Assembly: GCF_026151205.1 (NCBI RefSeq)
Contig: NC_087079.1
Coordinates: 11,956,635 to 12,020,634, forward strand
Direction: 5' to 3'
DNA: 64,000 nt
Source of the DNA: Bolinopsis microptera
Lineage: Eukaryota; Ctenophora; Tentaculata; Lobata; Bolinopsidae
A program made the translations under genes and the position numbers. The notes under the pieces were generated by a model, which had not been told where the DNA came from, did not search any database, and saw only the letters and a list, made by a program, of their open reading frames with translations. Below are positions 25,901-31,205 of this stretch, one piece after another. The first letter of the stretch is position 1, and each line of letters starts with the position of its first letter.

Positions 25901-27770
25901 TCTGACAGTCGTACGCGAAATACTGGTACGGCTGAGAGGGAAGTGTTAATTCAAATGCTTATATTTCTTCTTTAACCAGTCTTACGATTAATATTATATT
26001 CTAAGAAGTATCAAATATCACACAACATTCATGAAAATTAAAATTAACACCAAATGCAAAGAAACGATCATTATTCATTGGAAAAGAATGCAAACAGGAA
26101 CATTTTCAAAATATTGAACTTACAATCCAGTTTTTGCCGTAGTCAGTACTCCTTTCGATAACCATAGCACCAGGACGGAAAGAGTAGAAGACCATGATGA
26201 GATGAGTAAACTGGAATGTAGTCTCCAGGTCCAACTGTAGTGTTACCTTGTCCAAACCTGAACAGGTATTCAGGGTAACATGCCTCTCTAATCAAACTAT
26301 ACTGTAGCGAATATTAGTGTTACTTTGTTATAGTATTTAAGAAGAAAGGGAACTAAGACTTATACTACTAGGAGTAATATGTTTATTAGTGTGTCGTGCT
26401 GTGCTTACACTTGTTAACAAAGGATAATTACTTAAACTCTTTGTTACAAGGATAAAGTATTTTATCGACAGGAATGTCTTATTTTGTCTTATTTTGTCTT
26501 ATTTCTACATGAGCGACACTGACGAATATTTACCCCTGGTAAAATGCAACAAAATACCAACATTGTGCACATTTACATTGTCCGCTTCACTAAAACTCTC
26601 AACTGGAGACAGACAAACAGTTCCTGCCCCCCCCTCATTTCAATCATCCTGGACAACTCTTACCATTCTCAGCTTTCCACCAAGTAGTGCGAGACTTGAT
26701 TCTCCTATCTTTCATGTAGTTTGGAGGATGTTGTTTGTAGATGTTACTGGCGTCACAATTGTCACACATGATCTCTTCTCGGTCGTTAGAGATAAGACAA
26801 TATTCCTGCAGTCATTTATATTACTTGGTGGTAATATGTTAATCGAGATTAATTAGTAACTTTTAATTTAAGTCAAGTGTTCAGAAATACTGCTTATTTT
26901 TGGGCATATCATTACCTCAGCACTTTCTTGCCCACAGGTGGAATTAGCTGTAACTCGTCTTCCCTTCAGAAGATTACCCCATCTTGGGTAACAGCTACTA
27001 TTTGCACACAGAGACTCGTACTCATCTGCAGGAGGAATCATGTGATGACTATAGGTAGTTCAAGCGGTTCCAATTATAAGTTATCTTTACTAATCAATGG
27101 AAACACTACTAAAAACATCTCAATTAACGTACCTGTACCAACACCTCTGAATCGGACAGAGGCAGTGTCGACAGACAGGAACATTATAGAATCAACATCT
27201 TGACTCCAGGAGACACTACATTGAGCTTCTTCTGAGCTTTCAAATACATATTCTAGAACAAGTACATCATTGCATTCCAAGGTCAATGAATTGTCCTTCT
27301 TTTTGATGGTCCAGAATTTAGTATCATCCTCAGGTAATGAGCTGAACTTCATTTGAATTGCCGTACACGGAGAGATAGTGTAAGTTGGCTCTGCTCCAAA
27401 AGTAATAGTCAGATCGCCAATCACACTCCCTTCTCCCCAAAAGCGTATTGAGACCTTATCATCACTACCAAGGGATGATTTCGTTTCTATTTGCAGAGGG
27501 TAGGTCATTATATCAAATTCTAGTTTATTATCATGATCCACATCAGCCCAATCTGAAATTATAAAAGTTAATAACATATCATCTTACAGTCTGGATACTT
27601 GATTGAGCCAAATTATGGTAAACGTTATGTTATAACCAATTGTGAAGATGTGTCTTAGCTTACTGACCTGTAAGATCAACGCCTTCATCGTCCAGGACAA
27701 AATCTCCCTCATCAAGAATATTAGCAGAGGAGCGGACAAGAAGGAGGCACGATATCAAGATGCCTATCAT
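274..27770 (-). CDS. Laminin beta-like chain, 12 exons, 3' part outside window
   Basis: This is a secreted basement-membrane subunit. Exons, in transcript order: 27770-27668, 27552-27133, 27025-26916, 26805-26664, 26257-26124, 25931-25764, 25038-24893, 24224-24142, 23539-23381, 2423-2361, 1744-1625, 447-274. Every junction is GT/AG and the phases agree throughout, giving about 607 residues: signal peptide, an extra 140-residue module, LN domain (about 175-435), then LE (EGF-like) repeats. Family hallmarks are [28 protein letters not shown] and [15 protein letters not shown]; the last points to beta rather than gamma or alpha chains. LN domains polymerise laminin networks and LE repeats form the rod-like short arm. 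The gene continues beyond the left edge, so the coiled-coil part is not seen. The module after the signal peptide is unusual. Exon joins are by eye, without transcript support. Confidence 0.9.
448..1624. other. Laminin intron, mostly unique AT-rich DNA
   Basis: The only structure noted is a pair of near copies of an ATTTAGATTAGATA...AGTTAAGTAACTAATATGCAG block at about 1447-1480 and 1491-1528. No coding signal. Confidence 0.4.
1625..1744 (-). CDS. Laminin beta-like exon 11: rest of second LE repeat
   Basis: It encodes [20 protein letters not shown], then [17 protein letters not shown], a complete LE cysteine pattern. It is phase 1 on both sides, with donor C/GTAAGT. Confidence 0.9.
2195..2356. 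repeat. 44-bp tandem repeat, four copies
   Basis: The unit begins CATGATGGCAGTGATGG and recurs at 2195, 2239, 2283 and 2327. It ends four bases before the donor of the 63-bp laminin exon. Confidence 0.85.
2361..2423 (-). CDS. Laminin beta-like exon 10: start of second LE repeat
   Basis: This 63-bp exon encodes [19 protein letters not shown], the CNCN.H...C.FD start of LE repeat 2. It is phase 1 on both sides. Its donor (CAG/GTCGGT) lies four bases from a 44-bp tandem repeat in the following intron. Confidence 0.88.
2424..4225. other. Left end of the 21-kb laminin intron
   Basis: No exon recognised. It holds a long G-run at about 3670-3692 and, at 3599-3668, a 70-bp segment repeated at 19774-19844. 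Confidence 0.4.
3599..3668. repeat. Dispersed 70-bp repeat, copy 1
   Basis: It begins GACAATTCACTATTCCAC and is nearly identical to 19774-19844, in the same orientation. Here it is followed directly by a G-run, which suggests that a G-run element end joined at this point. Confidence 0.75.
4226..7256. repeat. 34-bp minisatellite, about 89 copies
   Basis: The unit is AAAAAGAAGAGGTTTACTTG followed by TGGTAGTACCGTGT. Variants of the last part (GTACCGTGT, GTGCCGTTT, GTAACGTGT, GTAGCGTGT) are interspersed and sometimes alternate, as in higher-order arrays. Small indels in the A-run are common. There are no unique spacers, so it is not a CRISPR array. It lies wholly in a laminin intron. Confidence 0.95.
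7257..8335. other. Intron DNA with G-run cluster
   Basis: Between 7609 and 7790 several G-runs of up to about 20 are separated by GGGTACT(C/A)C motifs. The 30-bp phrase CTTGCACTATCCTAAC with its flank occurs twice (about 7577 and 7696). The rest is unique AT-rich DNA. Confidence 0.5.
7323..7350. repeat. Short near-perfect palindrome
   Basis: ACTACACCACTAC, one base, then its inverse complement, in the unique DNA just after the 34-bp array. Confidence 0.7.
8336..8530. repeat. 13-bp minisatellite, left segment
   Basis: Repeats of TTAGTTTGTAGTA. The same array reappears at 11235-11371 and 18788-19176, so the segments were one array before insertions split it. Confidence 0.9.
8620..8762. repeat. 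20-bp tandem repeat GGACATTGGCGGACTCGGAC
   Basis: About seven copies, decaying rightwards, next to the left end of TIR element 1. Open frames here on both strands are repeat artefacts. Confidence 0.85.
8770..9690. repeat. GGA/ACTGAGGA-rich polypurine tract
   Basis: Almost uninterrupted purine-rich imperfect repeats (AGGAGGAGGACTGAGGAGG). It continues at 10335-10910 after an insertion, and the complementary form is found in TIR element 2. Confidence 0.9.
9870..10325. mobile_element. Putative small insertion with GC-rich hairpin
   Basis: It starts GCACGTAGCCAGGATTTTTC, then a G-run, then GC-rich DNA with the self-complementary GGGGGGCGCAGCCCCCC. It ends near a hairpin GGTGCCGACGGCACC. It interrupts the purine tract. 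Its boundaries are not defined by a target duplication. Confidence 0.4.
10335..10910. repeat. GGA-rich polypurine tract, right segment
   Basis: Same composition as 8770-9690. It is followed at about 10920-11035 by a 115-bp unique-looking segment that recurs inverted at about 34890-34990. Confidence 0.9.
11081..11170. repeat. 10-bp tandem repeat CTATGTCCGC
   Basis: About eight to nine copies just inside the right terminal repeat of TIR element 1. Confidence 0.9.
11235..11371. repeat. 13-bp minisatellite, middle segment
   Basis: TTAGTTTGTAGTA units between TIR element 1 and the long palindrome. Confidence 0.9.
11378..11964. repeat. Near-perfect long inverted repeat (hairpin)
   Basis: Arms 11378-11664 and 11678-11964 (287 bp each) are inverse complements with one mismatch that I can see (GACGTTTCG against GACATTTCG). 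The spacer is 13 bp. There is no coding capacity. It may be a foldback element; if transcribed, the RNA would form a long duplex. Confidence 0.93.
11991..12486 (+). repeat. 5' LTR
   Basis: 496 bp, TG...CA ends with 7-bp inverted termini TGTAGAG/CTCTACA. Confidence 0.95.
12488..12505 (+). promoter_or_regulatory. Primer-binding site of the LTR element
   Basis: TGGTGGAGAACCCGGGCA starts one base after the 5' LTR. It begins TGG, as expected for pairing with a tRNA 3' CCA end. The tRNA species is not determined. Confidence 0.65.
12867..13547 (+). pseudogene. gag (capsid region), one in-frame stop
   Basis: The frame opens [20 protein letters not shown] and continues past a TAA at 13275-13277 in the same frame ([20 protein letters not shown]) to 13547. 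The Retrotrans_gag signature is clear: [16 protein letters not shown], a tryptophan helix, [17 protein letters not shown] and [11 protein letters not shown]. Capsid proteins of this family assemble the particle that packages element RNA. After 13547 the frame is lost, although the nucleocapsid zinc knuckles can be read further on. The stop could be suppressed, but the later frameshifts suggest decay. Confidence 0.85.
13784..13927 (+). pseudogene. gag nucleocapsid, two CCHC zinc knuckles
   Basis: [14 protein letters not shown] and [14 protein letters not shown] both fit CX2CX4HX4C, the RNA-binding knuckles of retroelement nucleocapsids. They lie in a different frame from the capsid part, so at least one frameshift lies between 13500 and 13780. 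Confidence 0.85.
14434..15795 (+). mobile_element. ORF1-only LINE-type insertion inside the protease
   Basis: AGAT is duplicated at 14430-14433 and 15796-15799. Removing 14434-15799 restores a retropepsin active site, since the left flank encodes TTFLLD and the right DTGAS. The insert starts with a T-run, carries one ORF and ends with a short TCAAATCAAATC tail. It has no endonuclease or reverse transcriptase, so it resembles the known half-LINE type of non-autonomous element. Confidence 0.75.
14502..15449 (+). CDS. LINE ORF1-type protein (coiled coil plus RRM-like)
   Basis: 315 residues; the second methionine at 14529 ([10 protein letters not shown]) is also a possible start. A long charged helical stretch (about 85-160, repeated E/K/Q/L) looks like a coiled coil. 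A domain follows with [38 protein letters not shown] and a basic [13 protein letters not shown] segment. Many non-LTR retrotransposon ORF1 proteins have this order, with an RNA-binding domain after the coiled coil. The frame is fully open although the host element is decaying, which suggests a recent insertion. No ORF2 follows. It is unrelated to the AlkB-bearing ORF1 proteins at 42-58 kb. Confidence 0.75.
   Translation: MCILVHYYTMYTTEDDLHLTRSQKKLKDFNYEEKEDVEGCADRWFTSMASLLKLENFEIRGDMDQEILMSPSIYKRYMAEWVMQAADLVRRQSSQMSAMMEIVECLKTEALADKEKMVRLQDQLLVQKDEQLQLFKTSVEETVQTTVETGIKSYSAAVQKNSTNGAVCNSKILKNVMKSVAAEEDRSKNLIVFGLKEEDGEQLSALVAAVLEEIGEKPHFEATRVGWKRPGITAIRPVKITVPSSTAVHQILMKTGRLRMADAHKDVWICPDRSSEERATRKNVVTDLKKKRAEQTHLDHYICNGKVCSRVKKAP
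15797..17302 (+). CDS. Retropepsin, heptad-repeat linker and integrase tail
   Basis: The frame is open from the active-site DTGAS (15797-15811) through to 17302. About 100 residues match a Gypsy protease ([15 protein letters not shown], the flap region, [13 protein letters not shown]). A proline-rich tract of about 23 seven-residue repeats follows (EPPSPVK type; 16120-16605), then a charged linker. The last 60 residues look like an integrase C-terminus ([20 protein letters not shown]). In a normal element RT, RNase H and the integrase core lie between these parts. Here an in-frame deletion replaced by repeats has left one long open frame. The first residues of the protease lie left of the 14434-15795 insertion. 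Confidence 0.75.
   Translation, partial: DTGASMNLVSEDFVKKHNLLYLVKNATFKLVGITGMPLQVLGVIRGAHVIIKGTVFEIDLVVTSKMKEECILGQIFFEKYGMILDFNNKTVSNYSFIANLCERPPNSQEPPSPIKEPPFPVKELSSPIKEPPSPVKELFSPVKEPPSPVKEPPSTVKEPPSPVKEPPYVVKELFSPVKEPPSTVKESHSPVNEPLSPVKEPPSTVKEPPSPVKEPPSTVKEPPSPVKEPPSVVKELLSPVKEPPSPVKEPPSVVKELFSPVTESPIPVGKSPPPGVQRDSSLETKPQYSVKDLILMFDLKSQKEHDTADTHTKKQNNFKKEPLPQHAVENNPALREKSLSKSPLVNHTAFESLPTQTYFICVANKVKTNNEDKMDTESEESTKQDSTPIRNSDTPIDPHASLKTDSTVYYKSGAHLAPATYHDMKDLYNVVRNNISVSQIRHKTFHDKTRRFRRTDKRGDKVLVLKPLSPSIKHYRKFRKYYRDPWCIKKVLSQWTYSYTK
16120..16605 (+). repeat. 21-bp tandem repeat coding for EPPSPVK heptads
   Basis: About 23 units, all multiples of 21 bp, keep the frame open. Variants are [14 protein letters not shown] and EPPSVVK. 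Two other frames are also open, purely from the repeat. Confidence 0.9.
17303..18257 (+). other. 3' untranslated part of the LTR element
   Basis: No coding signal. A purine stretch at about 18220-18229 (TTGGAGGGT) or just before the 3' LTR may be the polypurine tract; this is not certain. Confidence 0.45.
18258..18753 (+). repeat. 3' LTR
   Basis: Same length as the 5' LTR, with about two substitutions. The AGGG target copy follows at 18754. Confidence 0.95.
18788..19176. repeat. 13-bp minisatellite, right segment
   Basis: TTAGTTTGTAGTA units with variants such as TTTTTAG and TTTTAAG. It completes the array interrupted from 8530. Confidence 0.9.
19177..20344. other. Region upstream of the K+ channel
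   Basis: It holds the second copy of the 70-bp dispersed repeat (19774-19844), a (GTA)n microsatellite at about 19902-19930 and a short CA repeat near 20095. A 5' UTR exon and promoter are expected here, but I cannot place them. Confidence 0.4.
19774..19844. repeat. Dispersed 70-bp repeat, copy 2
   Basis: Nearly identical to 3599-3668; here it is not followed by a G-run. Confidence 0.75.
20345..21518 (+). CDS. K+ channel exon 1: T1 domain to pore
   Basis: Starts at ATG 20345 and ends ACTGCAG/GTTAGT in phase 1, just after the filter and IYPKTAG. An upstream coding exon cannot be excluded, but the N-terminus already has a normal length for the family. Confidence 0.9.
20345..22651 (+). CDS. 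Shaker-type (Kv1-like) voltage-gated K+ channel, 3 coding exons
   Basis: A plasma-membrane potassium channel subunit that would form tetramers. Exons 20345-21518, 21604-21731 and 22160-22651 join in frame to 597 residues. Order: a 60-residue tail, T1 tetramerisation domain (about 66-158; [21 protein letters not shown]), S1 (194-213), S2 (231-251), S3 (260-280), S4 (289-312), S5 (327-348), pore helix and filter TVGYGD (380-385), and S6 with an IPMP kink in place of the usual PVP. The C-terminus is acidic and then Ser-rich. S4 is charge-poor: only R297, R303 and R309 lie at the usual positions, with A, G and N at the other charged sites. The gene lies inside a laminin intron on the opposite strand. 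Confidence 0.93.
21604..21731 (+). CDS. K+ channel exon 2: S6 segment
   Basis: Acceptor CTCCAG, donor GAG/GTAAAA, 128 bp. It encodes [20 protein letters not shown] and the start of the cytoplasmic tail ([13 protein letters not shown]). Confidence 0.92.
22160..22651 (+). CDS. K+ channel exon 3: cytoplasmic C-terminus
   Basis: Acceptor TTTTTACAG, open from [12 protein letters not shown] to the stop at 22649-22651. It has a Glu/Gly/Arg-rich stretch followed by Ser/Thr-rich sequence. If exon 2 were not spliced, its frame would stop at 21767, giving a short tail. Confidence 0.85.
   Translation, partial: VREKIMEDMRNSDDEEGGEEEMREGGRGRGGVGGSLNLNGEEANSSTRYNLHMKRNRSNSSLTETPSERANMTWNQVVKEGYGWGIHHPSPGGNNTLHLDSRICLSFSDLSTIFPSVETVHHSSQQDSSSLPSLSDNYLSPMSCYEKVDPDTASVETLHLLKK
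22652..23380. other. K+ channel 3' UTR and intron remainder
   Basis: AT-rich, no further exon. Several AATAAA-like motifs (for example near 23117) could serve as poly(A) signals. Confidence 0.4.
23381..23539 (-). CDS. Laminin beta-like exon 9: LE repeat
   Basis: It encodes [20 protein letters not shown], then [14 protein letters not shown]. This is a standard LE repeat, and the LPW motif after FxH.. is typical of beta LE1. It is phase 1 on both sides. The next exon is 21 kb away, and the K+ channel gene lies inside that intron. Confidence 0.93.
23567..23990. repeat. 33-bp tandem repeat in laminin intron
   Basis: Unit GTGTGTAACTTAGTTTTACT plus GTGCTGTAGTGCT, about 12 copies with shortened units at the right end. 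It starts about 30 bp upstream of the acceptor of laminin exon 9. The 177-residue open frame through it is an artefact. Confidence 0.9.
24073..24122. repeat. Perfect 24-bp inverted repeat beside laminin exon 8
   Basis: Arms 24073-24096 and 24099-24122, spacer AG. It begins about 20 bp beyond the exon 8 donor, inside the intron. Confidence 0.9.
24142..24224 (-). CDS. Laminin beta-like exon 8: LN end and first LE repeat start
   Basis: It encodes [13 protein letters not shown], then [21 protein letters not shown] is the LN-to-LE boundary typical of beta chains. Acceptor CCCCAG and donor TG/GTGAGT, phase 1. A perfect 24-bp inverted repeat lies just beyond the donor. Confidence 0.93.
24225..24892. 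other. Laminin intron
   Basis: Unique AT-rich DNA with a short GTA/GTG microsatellite at about 24270-24315. Nothing else recognised. Confidence 0.4.
24893..25038 (-). CDS. Laminin beta-like exon 7: LN domain
   Basis: It encodes [20 protein letters not shown], matching the beta-chain TNLRI.F..LHTLGD motif. Acceptor GTGCAG; it leaves in phase 2 at AG/GTGAGT. Confidence 0.93.
25060..25175. repeat. About 30-bp tandem repeat in laminin intron
   Basis: Three to four copies of ATCTGTTCATATATCACGTG with TGAAATCTC. Confidence 0.8.
25692..25748 (-). repeat. Duplicated 3' end of laminin exon 6
   Basis: Nearly identical to 25764-25818, lying about 15 bp inside the intron. The copy also ends AAG/GTTA, so it carries a donor-like site. 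Read through from exon 6 it is out of frame and soon stops, so it is probably non-functional. Confidence 0.85.
25764..25931 (-). CDS. Laminin beta-like exon 6: LN domain
   Basis: Its 56 codons encode [14 protein letters not shown], then [19 protein letters not shown]. These match the YFAYDC and DVIC(D/T)S(R/K)YS..EP motifs. The donor is AAG/GTTAGT. The last 55 bp recur in the next intron at 25692-25748. Confidence 0.93.
26124..26257 (-). CDS. Laminin beta-like exon 5: LN domain core
   Basis: It encodes [18 protein letters not shown], then [18 protein letters not shown]. These match the conserved jelly-roll strands of laminin beta LN domains. Acceptor TTCAG and donor ATT/GTAAGT; it leaves in phase 0. 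Confidence 0.93.
26664..26805 (-). CDS. Laminin beta-like exon 4: LN domain
   Basis: It encodes [18 protein letters not shown] and ends TTWWKAENG. The Tyr-Cys pair, the paired cysteines and the WW..ENG signature are LN hallmarks. The acceptor is CTGCAG and the donor is G/GTAAGA, phase 1. Confidence 0.9.
26916..27025 (-). CDS. Laminin beta-like exon 3: start of LN domain
   Basis: It encodes [18 protein letters not shown] and continues to STCGQESAE, the conserved opening of laminin N-terminal domains (SSCYP, then ...ASSTCG in the family). It enters in phase 1 and leaves in phase 0 at GAG/GTAATG. Confidence 0.88.
27133..27552 (-). CDS. Laminin beta-like exon 2: extra N-terminal module of unknown family
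   Basis: This exon is 420 bp (140 residues), phase 1 on both sides, between acceptor TTTCAG and donor ACAG/GTACGT. It lies between the signal peptide and the LN domain, where usual laminin beta chains have nothing. The sequence is rich in alternating hydrophobic and polar residues, as in a beta-sandwich. It contains phrases such as [19 protein letters not shown] and [14 protein letters not shown], with four cysteines. I do not recognise the family. A symmetric 1-1 exon is what exon shuffling would leave. It could instead be a separate upstream gene, but the phase match argues for one reading frame. Confidence 0.65.
27668..27770 (-). CDS. Laminin beta-like exon 1: signal peptide
   Basis: The start ATG is at 27770. 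The first residues, [16 protein letters not shown], form a typical secretion signal and are followed by an acidic stretch. The donor CAG/GTCAGT leaves phase 1, which fits the next exon exactly. No upstream promoter motif is recognisable. Confidence 0.75.
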
Positions 27771-29011
27771 TGTCTCTGATTATACTTTCACCAGAACATG
27801 AGACTAGGCTTTCTAAGAAATACCATAAAGTTATTGAATAAACTAAATTTAGCGTTATTTGCTATTCTTTTCATGTCATCAAAAAAATTTATAGTTTGGT
27901 GGAACTTGGGCAATGTTATAATAGAAGCTGGTACAGAAAAATGCCACTCTTCTGCTATAGGTTTTGCAACCTAATAGTACTATACAAATGCATATATAAA
28001 CTTTTGTAGCCTAGAACTTTTGAACTAATTAAGTGACTGTATTCATGCATCACATCGTCCTCTTGTGTGAAAAGAGGAGCCAAAAAGATGACTGTTTTCA
28101 CAGTGTGGTGAGAGGATAGTGATAACACTAAATGCTTTTGAGTCCCAACATGCACAGCAAATTTTGTGAAATACCCCTGCAGAGTAAAAAGATAAAACTT
28201 CAATAAAGTAGTATATCAAGTAGGCACTTCTTGGAAAAGAAAATTTGCGACAAAAACAATACAAATATTTGCATGTTCCTTAAAATTTGTTTTATTTTAT
28301 AATAAACATTAAATTGTACTGAAGGACGCCCCTACAAGATCCATGATCTTTTAACAAGGCCCCCTACTATCCTGTGCCAGTTAATACATACACTATGGGT
28401 AAATATGATTCAACTATGCATATGTATCTAGAGACCACTTAAAAGCAATTTTAAATATATTTATACGTTTTAAAGGGCATCTTGACATACAAGGTAAGAC
28501 CAATTAATTAAGATGATGGGTTATCTTGTTTCGCCTTGTATTAACTGTTAACACTTCCTGAATAGCACGTGAGAGTTATGAAAATAGACGAAGAATGTCC
28601 TATAGGCTTAATGTCGAAGTTATTAAAGTTATTGTCGTGGAGTAATGTTTAGTGTACACATGTTATTGGATAGGTATTATAGTATAGTATGGTATAGTAC
28701 TGTCTTTACAAAACACTACAATTCAGATGTACTGAGGGAGTAACCTAAGAAGGATAATGATTAAGAGCAGCCAGTAAAAACTAAAAAATGTAAACATTAG
28801 TAATAAGCATTTTCGGACTCAATTAACAAACAACAGCAAAAACGTGAATACAATCAAATACTACAGAATGTCGAAAAAGCCTCCATCACCCCCACTATAC
28901 TATACTAATTTTCAGTACAATAGGAAAAATAGCACCAGAGGCATTTCAGTTCTTGTATTGAGGCATCTTGTATTGAGGCATATCTTCAATCACCTAGCAG
29001 AAAAGGCTTGA
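27771..29011. other. 5' flank of the laminin gene
   Basis: The promoter is expected here. No clear TATA box or coding exon was seen; small open frames at 27955-28264 have no family signal. Confidence 0.4.
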
Positions 29012-31055
29012 AGGTTTACAACCTACCAGGACGCGCGCCGAGTTGGACTCGTCGAACAAATATTTTACGAGTATCACCCGTTGAGAAAAGGCTTGCTCAG
29101 AGCATGTATTATTTTAGGGGGTTATAGGGGAGCAAAAACATTGCAAACTGCTGCAATTTACGACAAAATTTCACACCGATTTCCTTTGTAGCCCAATAAT
29201 AGTGCTACGCCAGGGTAGTCCATTAACAATGGACAATGTAGTAGCTAAAAGTATTATTTGAGTATTCTACCAAGACGCACGCCGAGTTTGACTTGTTTAC
29301 AGTAATATTTGGAGCAAATATTTTTCAAATTTCACCCGTTAAATTTTACCAAACGTGCCTGTCTCTATTGTCTATGCACGGCAATCTTTTATAGATCTTG
29401 CATACATGGTCCTCTATACGTAATAAAGAAGCAAGCAATAAACTAATAAGCCAGGTATAAAGTTAAATCAATACACAAATTATTTGTAGCGCTGTAAAAG
29501 TATCATCCTGGGATCTCAATCCATCAATAATAATAACACCTGGACTTACCACAACTTCCACATCGCCCCTCACTCAATCACAGACCAAACCATCTCATCA
29601 CTCACTCACCAAATTGCCGACCCAATATCTATTGAAGTGGCGAAAATTTTCTAGACAAATGATATTTCGATATTATTGCTGCAGCAGATACAAATACCAA
29701 CATTATTATATTCCCAAACGTTTGAACCTTTAAATTAACTAGGAAAGTCAATCCTCAACTTGATTTTTACTGTTTTAAACAGATATGATGATATTAACTT
29801 AATTTATTATTATTATTATTTTTTTTTTTTTTTTTACATACTCCTTCTTAGTGTGGTGACTTGGGGTCCATAAATATAACAATACAAGCTGATAAACCAA
29901 AAAGAACAACTGGGGTAGGTAGGTAGCCCTGGTGGGTGCGTAAACTTTACGGTCTGCTCTCTCCAAGATCAGCCTGCTTCTCCATTTTACCGTGAGGCCT
30001 AATTTCTAGATTTTATAAAATATACAATGCAAGTGCAGGTTTACTAATCTTAATCTACTTAACAACTCAATAGCCCAAGTCACCATACCCGTAGTATATT
30101 CCATGGTAATAGAAGAGCTTTAAAGTTTTTCAAATTGTTGCTATAATTGATTTAAATAAAAATTTGTTGTTTTCTTGAAAAAATTTGTTGTTTTCTTGAT
30201 GCACTACTGGGTCGCGCGCGCATCCAATAATGCTTCTCGCAACCGCTTAAGCAGATCGGCGAGATGCAAAGGATTGACATCGTGAATCAAACAAATTATA
30301 TTTGAGTATTTAATTTGTATTTGTAGTTTTAGCGCCATGCACTACTGGTGCGCTGCGCATCTTCTCGCAACCACAAATTGGTGGGATGTGCACCAGTACT
30401 AGGCTTTGCCGAGCTACGAATGATCGACATCGTGAATCATTAATGAATATTTATAGTTTCATTCCAATGAAATAAATTTCTAAATTTGGGATTTTGTATA
30501 ATTCCCGTTTATTTATTTGAAGGAGGGATTTAAATTTTGGATAATATTATTTTGTTATACGTTCTGATTCTTATCGTCATTTACCGTGGCAAAAGCCATA
30601 TAGCCAGGATACGGCCGCGTACTTGGTACTCGTGCGCGGTGTGCCCACAACGTGAAAAATATTAACGTAAGCTTTTGCTCTAACCAGAGCCCTCTCGCTT
30701 GCAGTAGCGCGCGACCGCTTGTGAAACAAGCGCGTCACGCAGTACGCGTACACACATGGCTATGTGAACGTAAGCTTCAATAATAGTCTTATTGCTCATT
30801 CATAAAAACTTTATGATAGACAACAGCTTAATTGACGTTGTCAATTCTTCGCAGCTTGGTGAGGCCCAGTAGTGCATTTCGCCGCACGTACGCGCCGATC
30901 GTTGTTGCGAGAAGCATAATTGAGTGCGCGGCGCGGCACAGTTACGCATCGCGCTACATATAAATTTAACGGGTGATACTCGTAAAATATTTGTTCCATA
31001 TATTAGGACCGTCGACGAGTCCAACTCGGCGCGTGTCCTGGTAGGTTGTAAACCT
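29012..31055. mobile_element. TIR element without ORF
   Basis: The ends are inverse complements for about 44 bp: AGGTTTACAACCTACCAGGA, then CGCGCCGAGTTGGACTCGTC (29012-29055 against 31012-31055). A diverged internal copy lies at about 29268-29340. A third copy of the right end is at 62041-62135. No transposase and no clear target duplication. Relatives near 37880-38060 suggest that the true repeat may extend to about 31150. Confidence 0.6.
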
Positions 31056-31205
31056 ACACCATATAAAGGCCATTAAAGCATTTGAATCAGTTAAAAAAGT
31101 TTCAGTTTTATATCTTGTACGGTTTTTGCGGAAACCCGAGTTAAAGTTGATGCCGTGGTGTCAGTAAAATGGTGCGGATAAATAAATATATATATATATT
31201 AATTT

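Noticed and set aside
27074..27577. Stand-alone 167-residue minus-strand gene
   Set aside because: Its ends read through splice sites; acceptor 27552 and donor 27133 fit laminin phases exactly.
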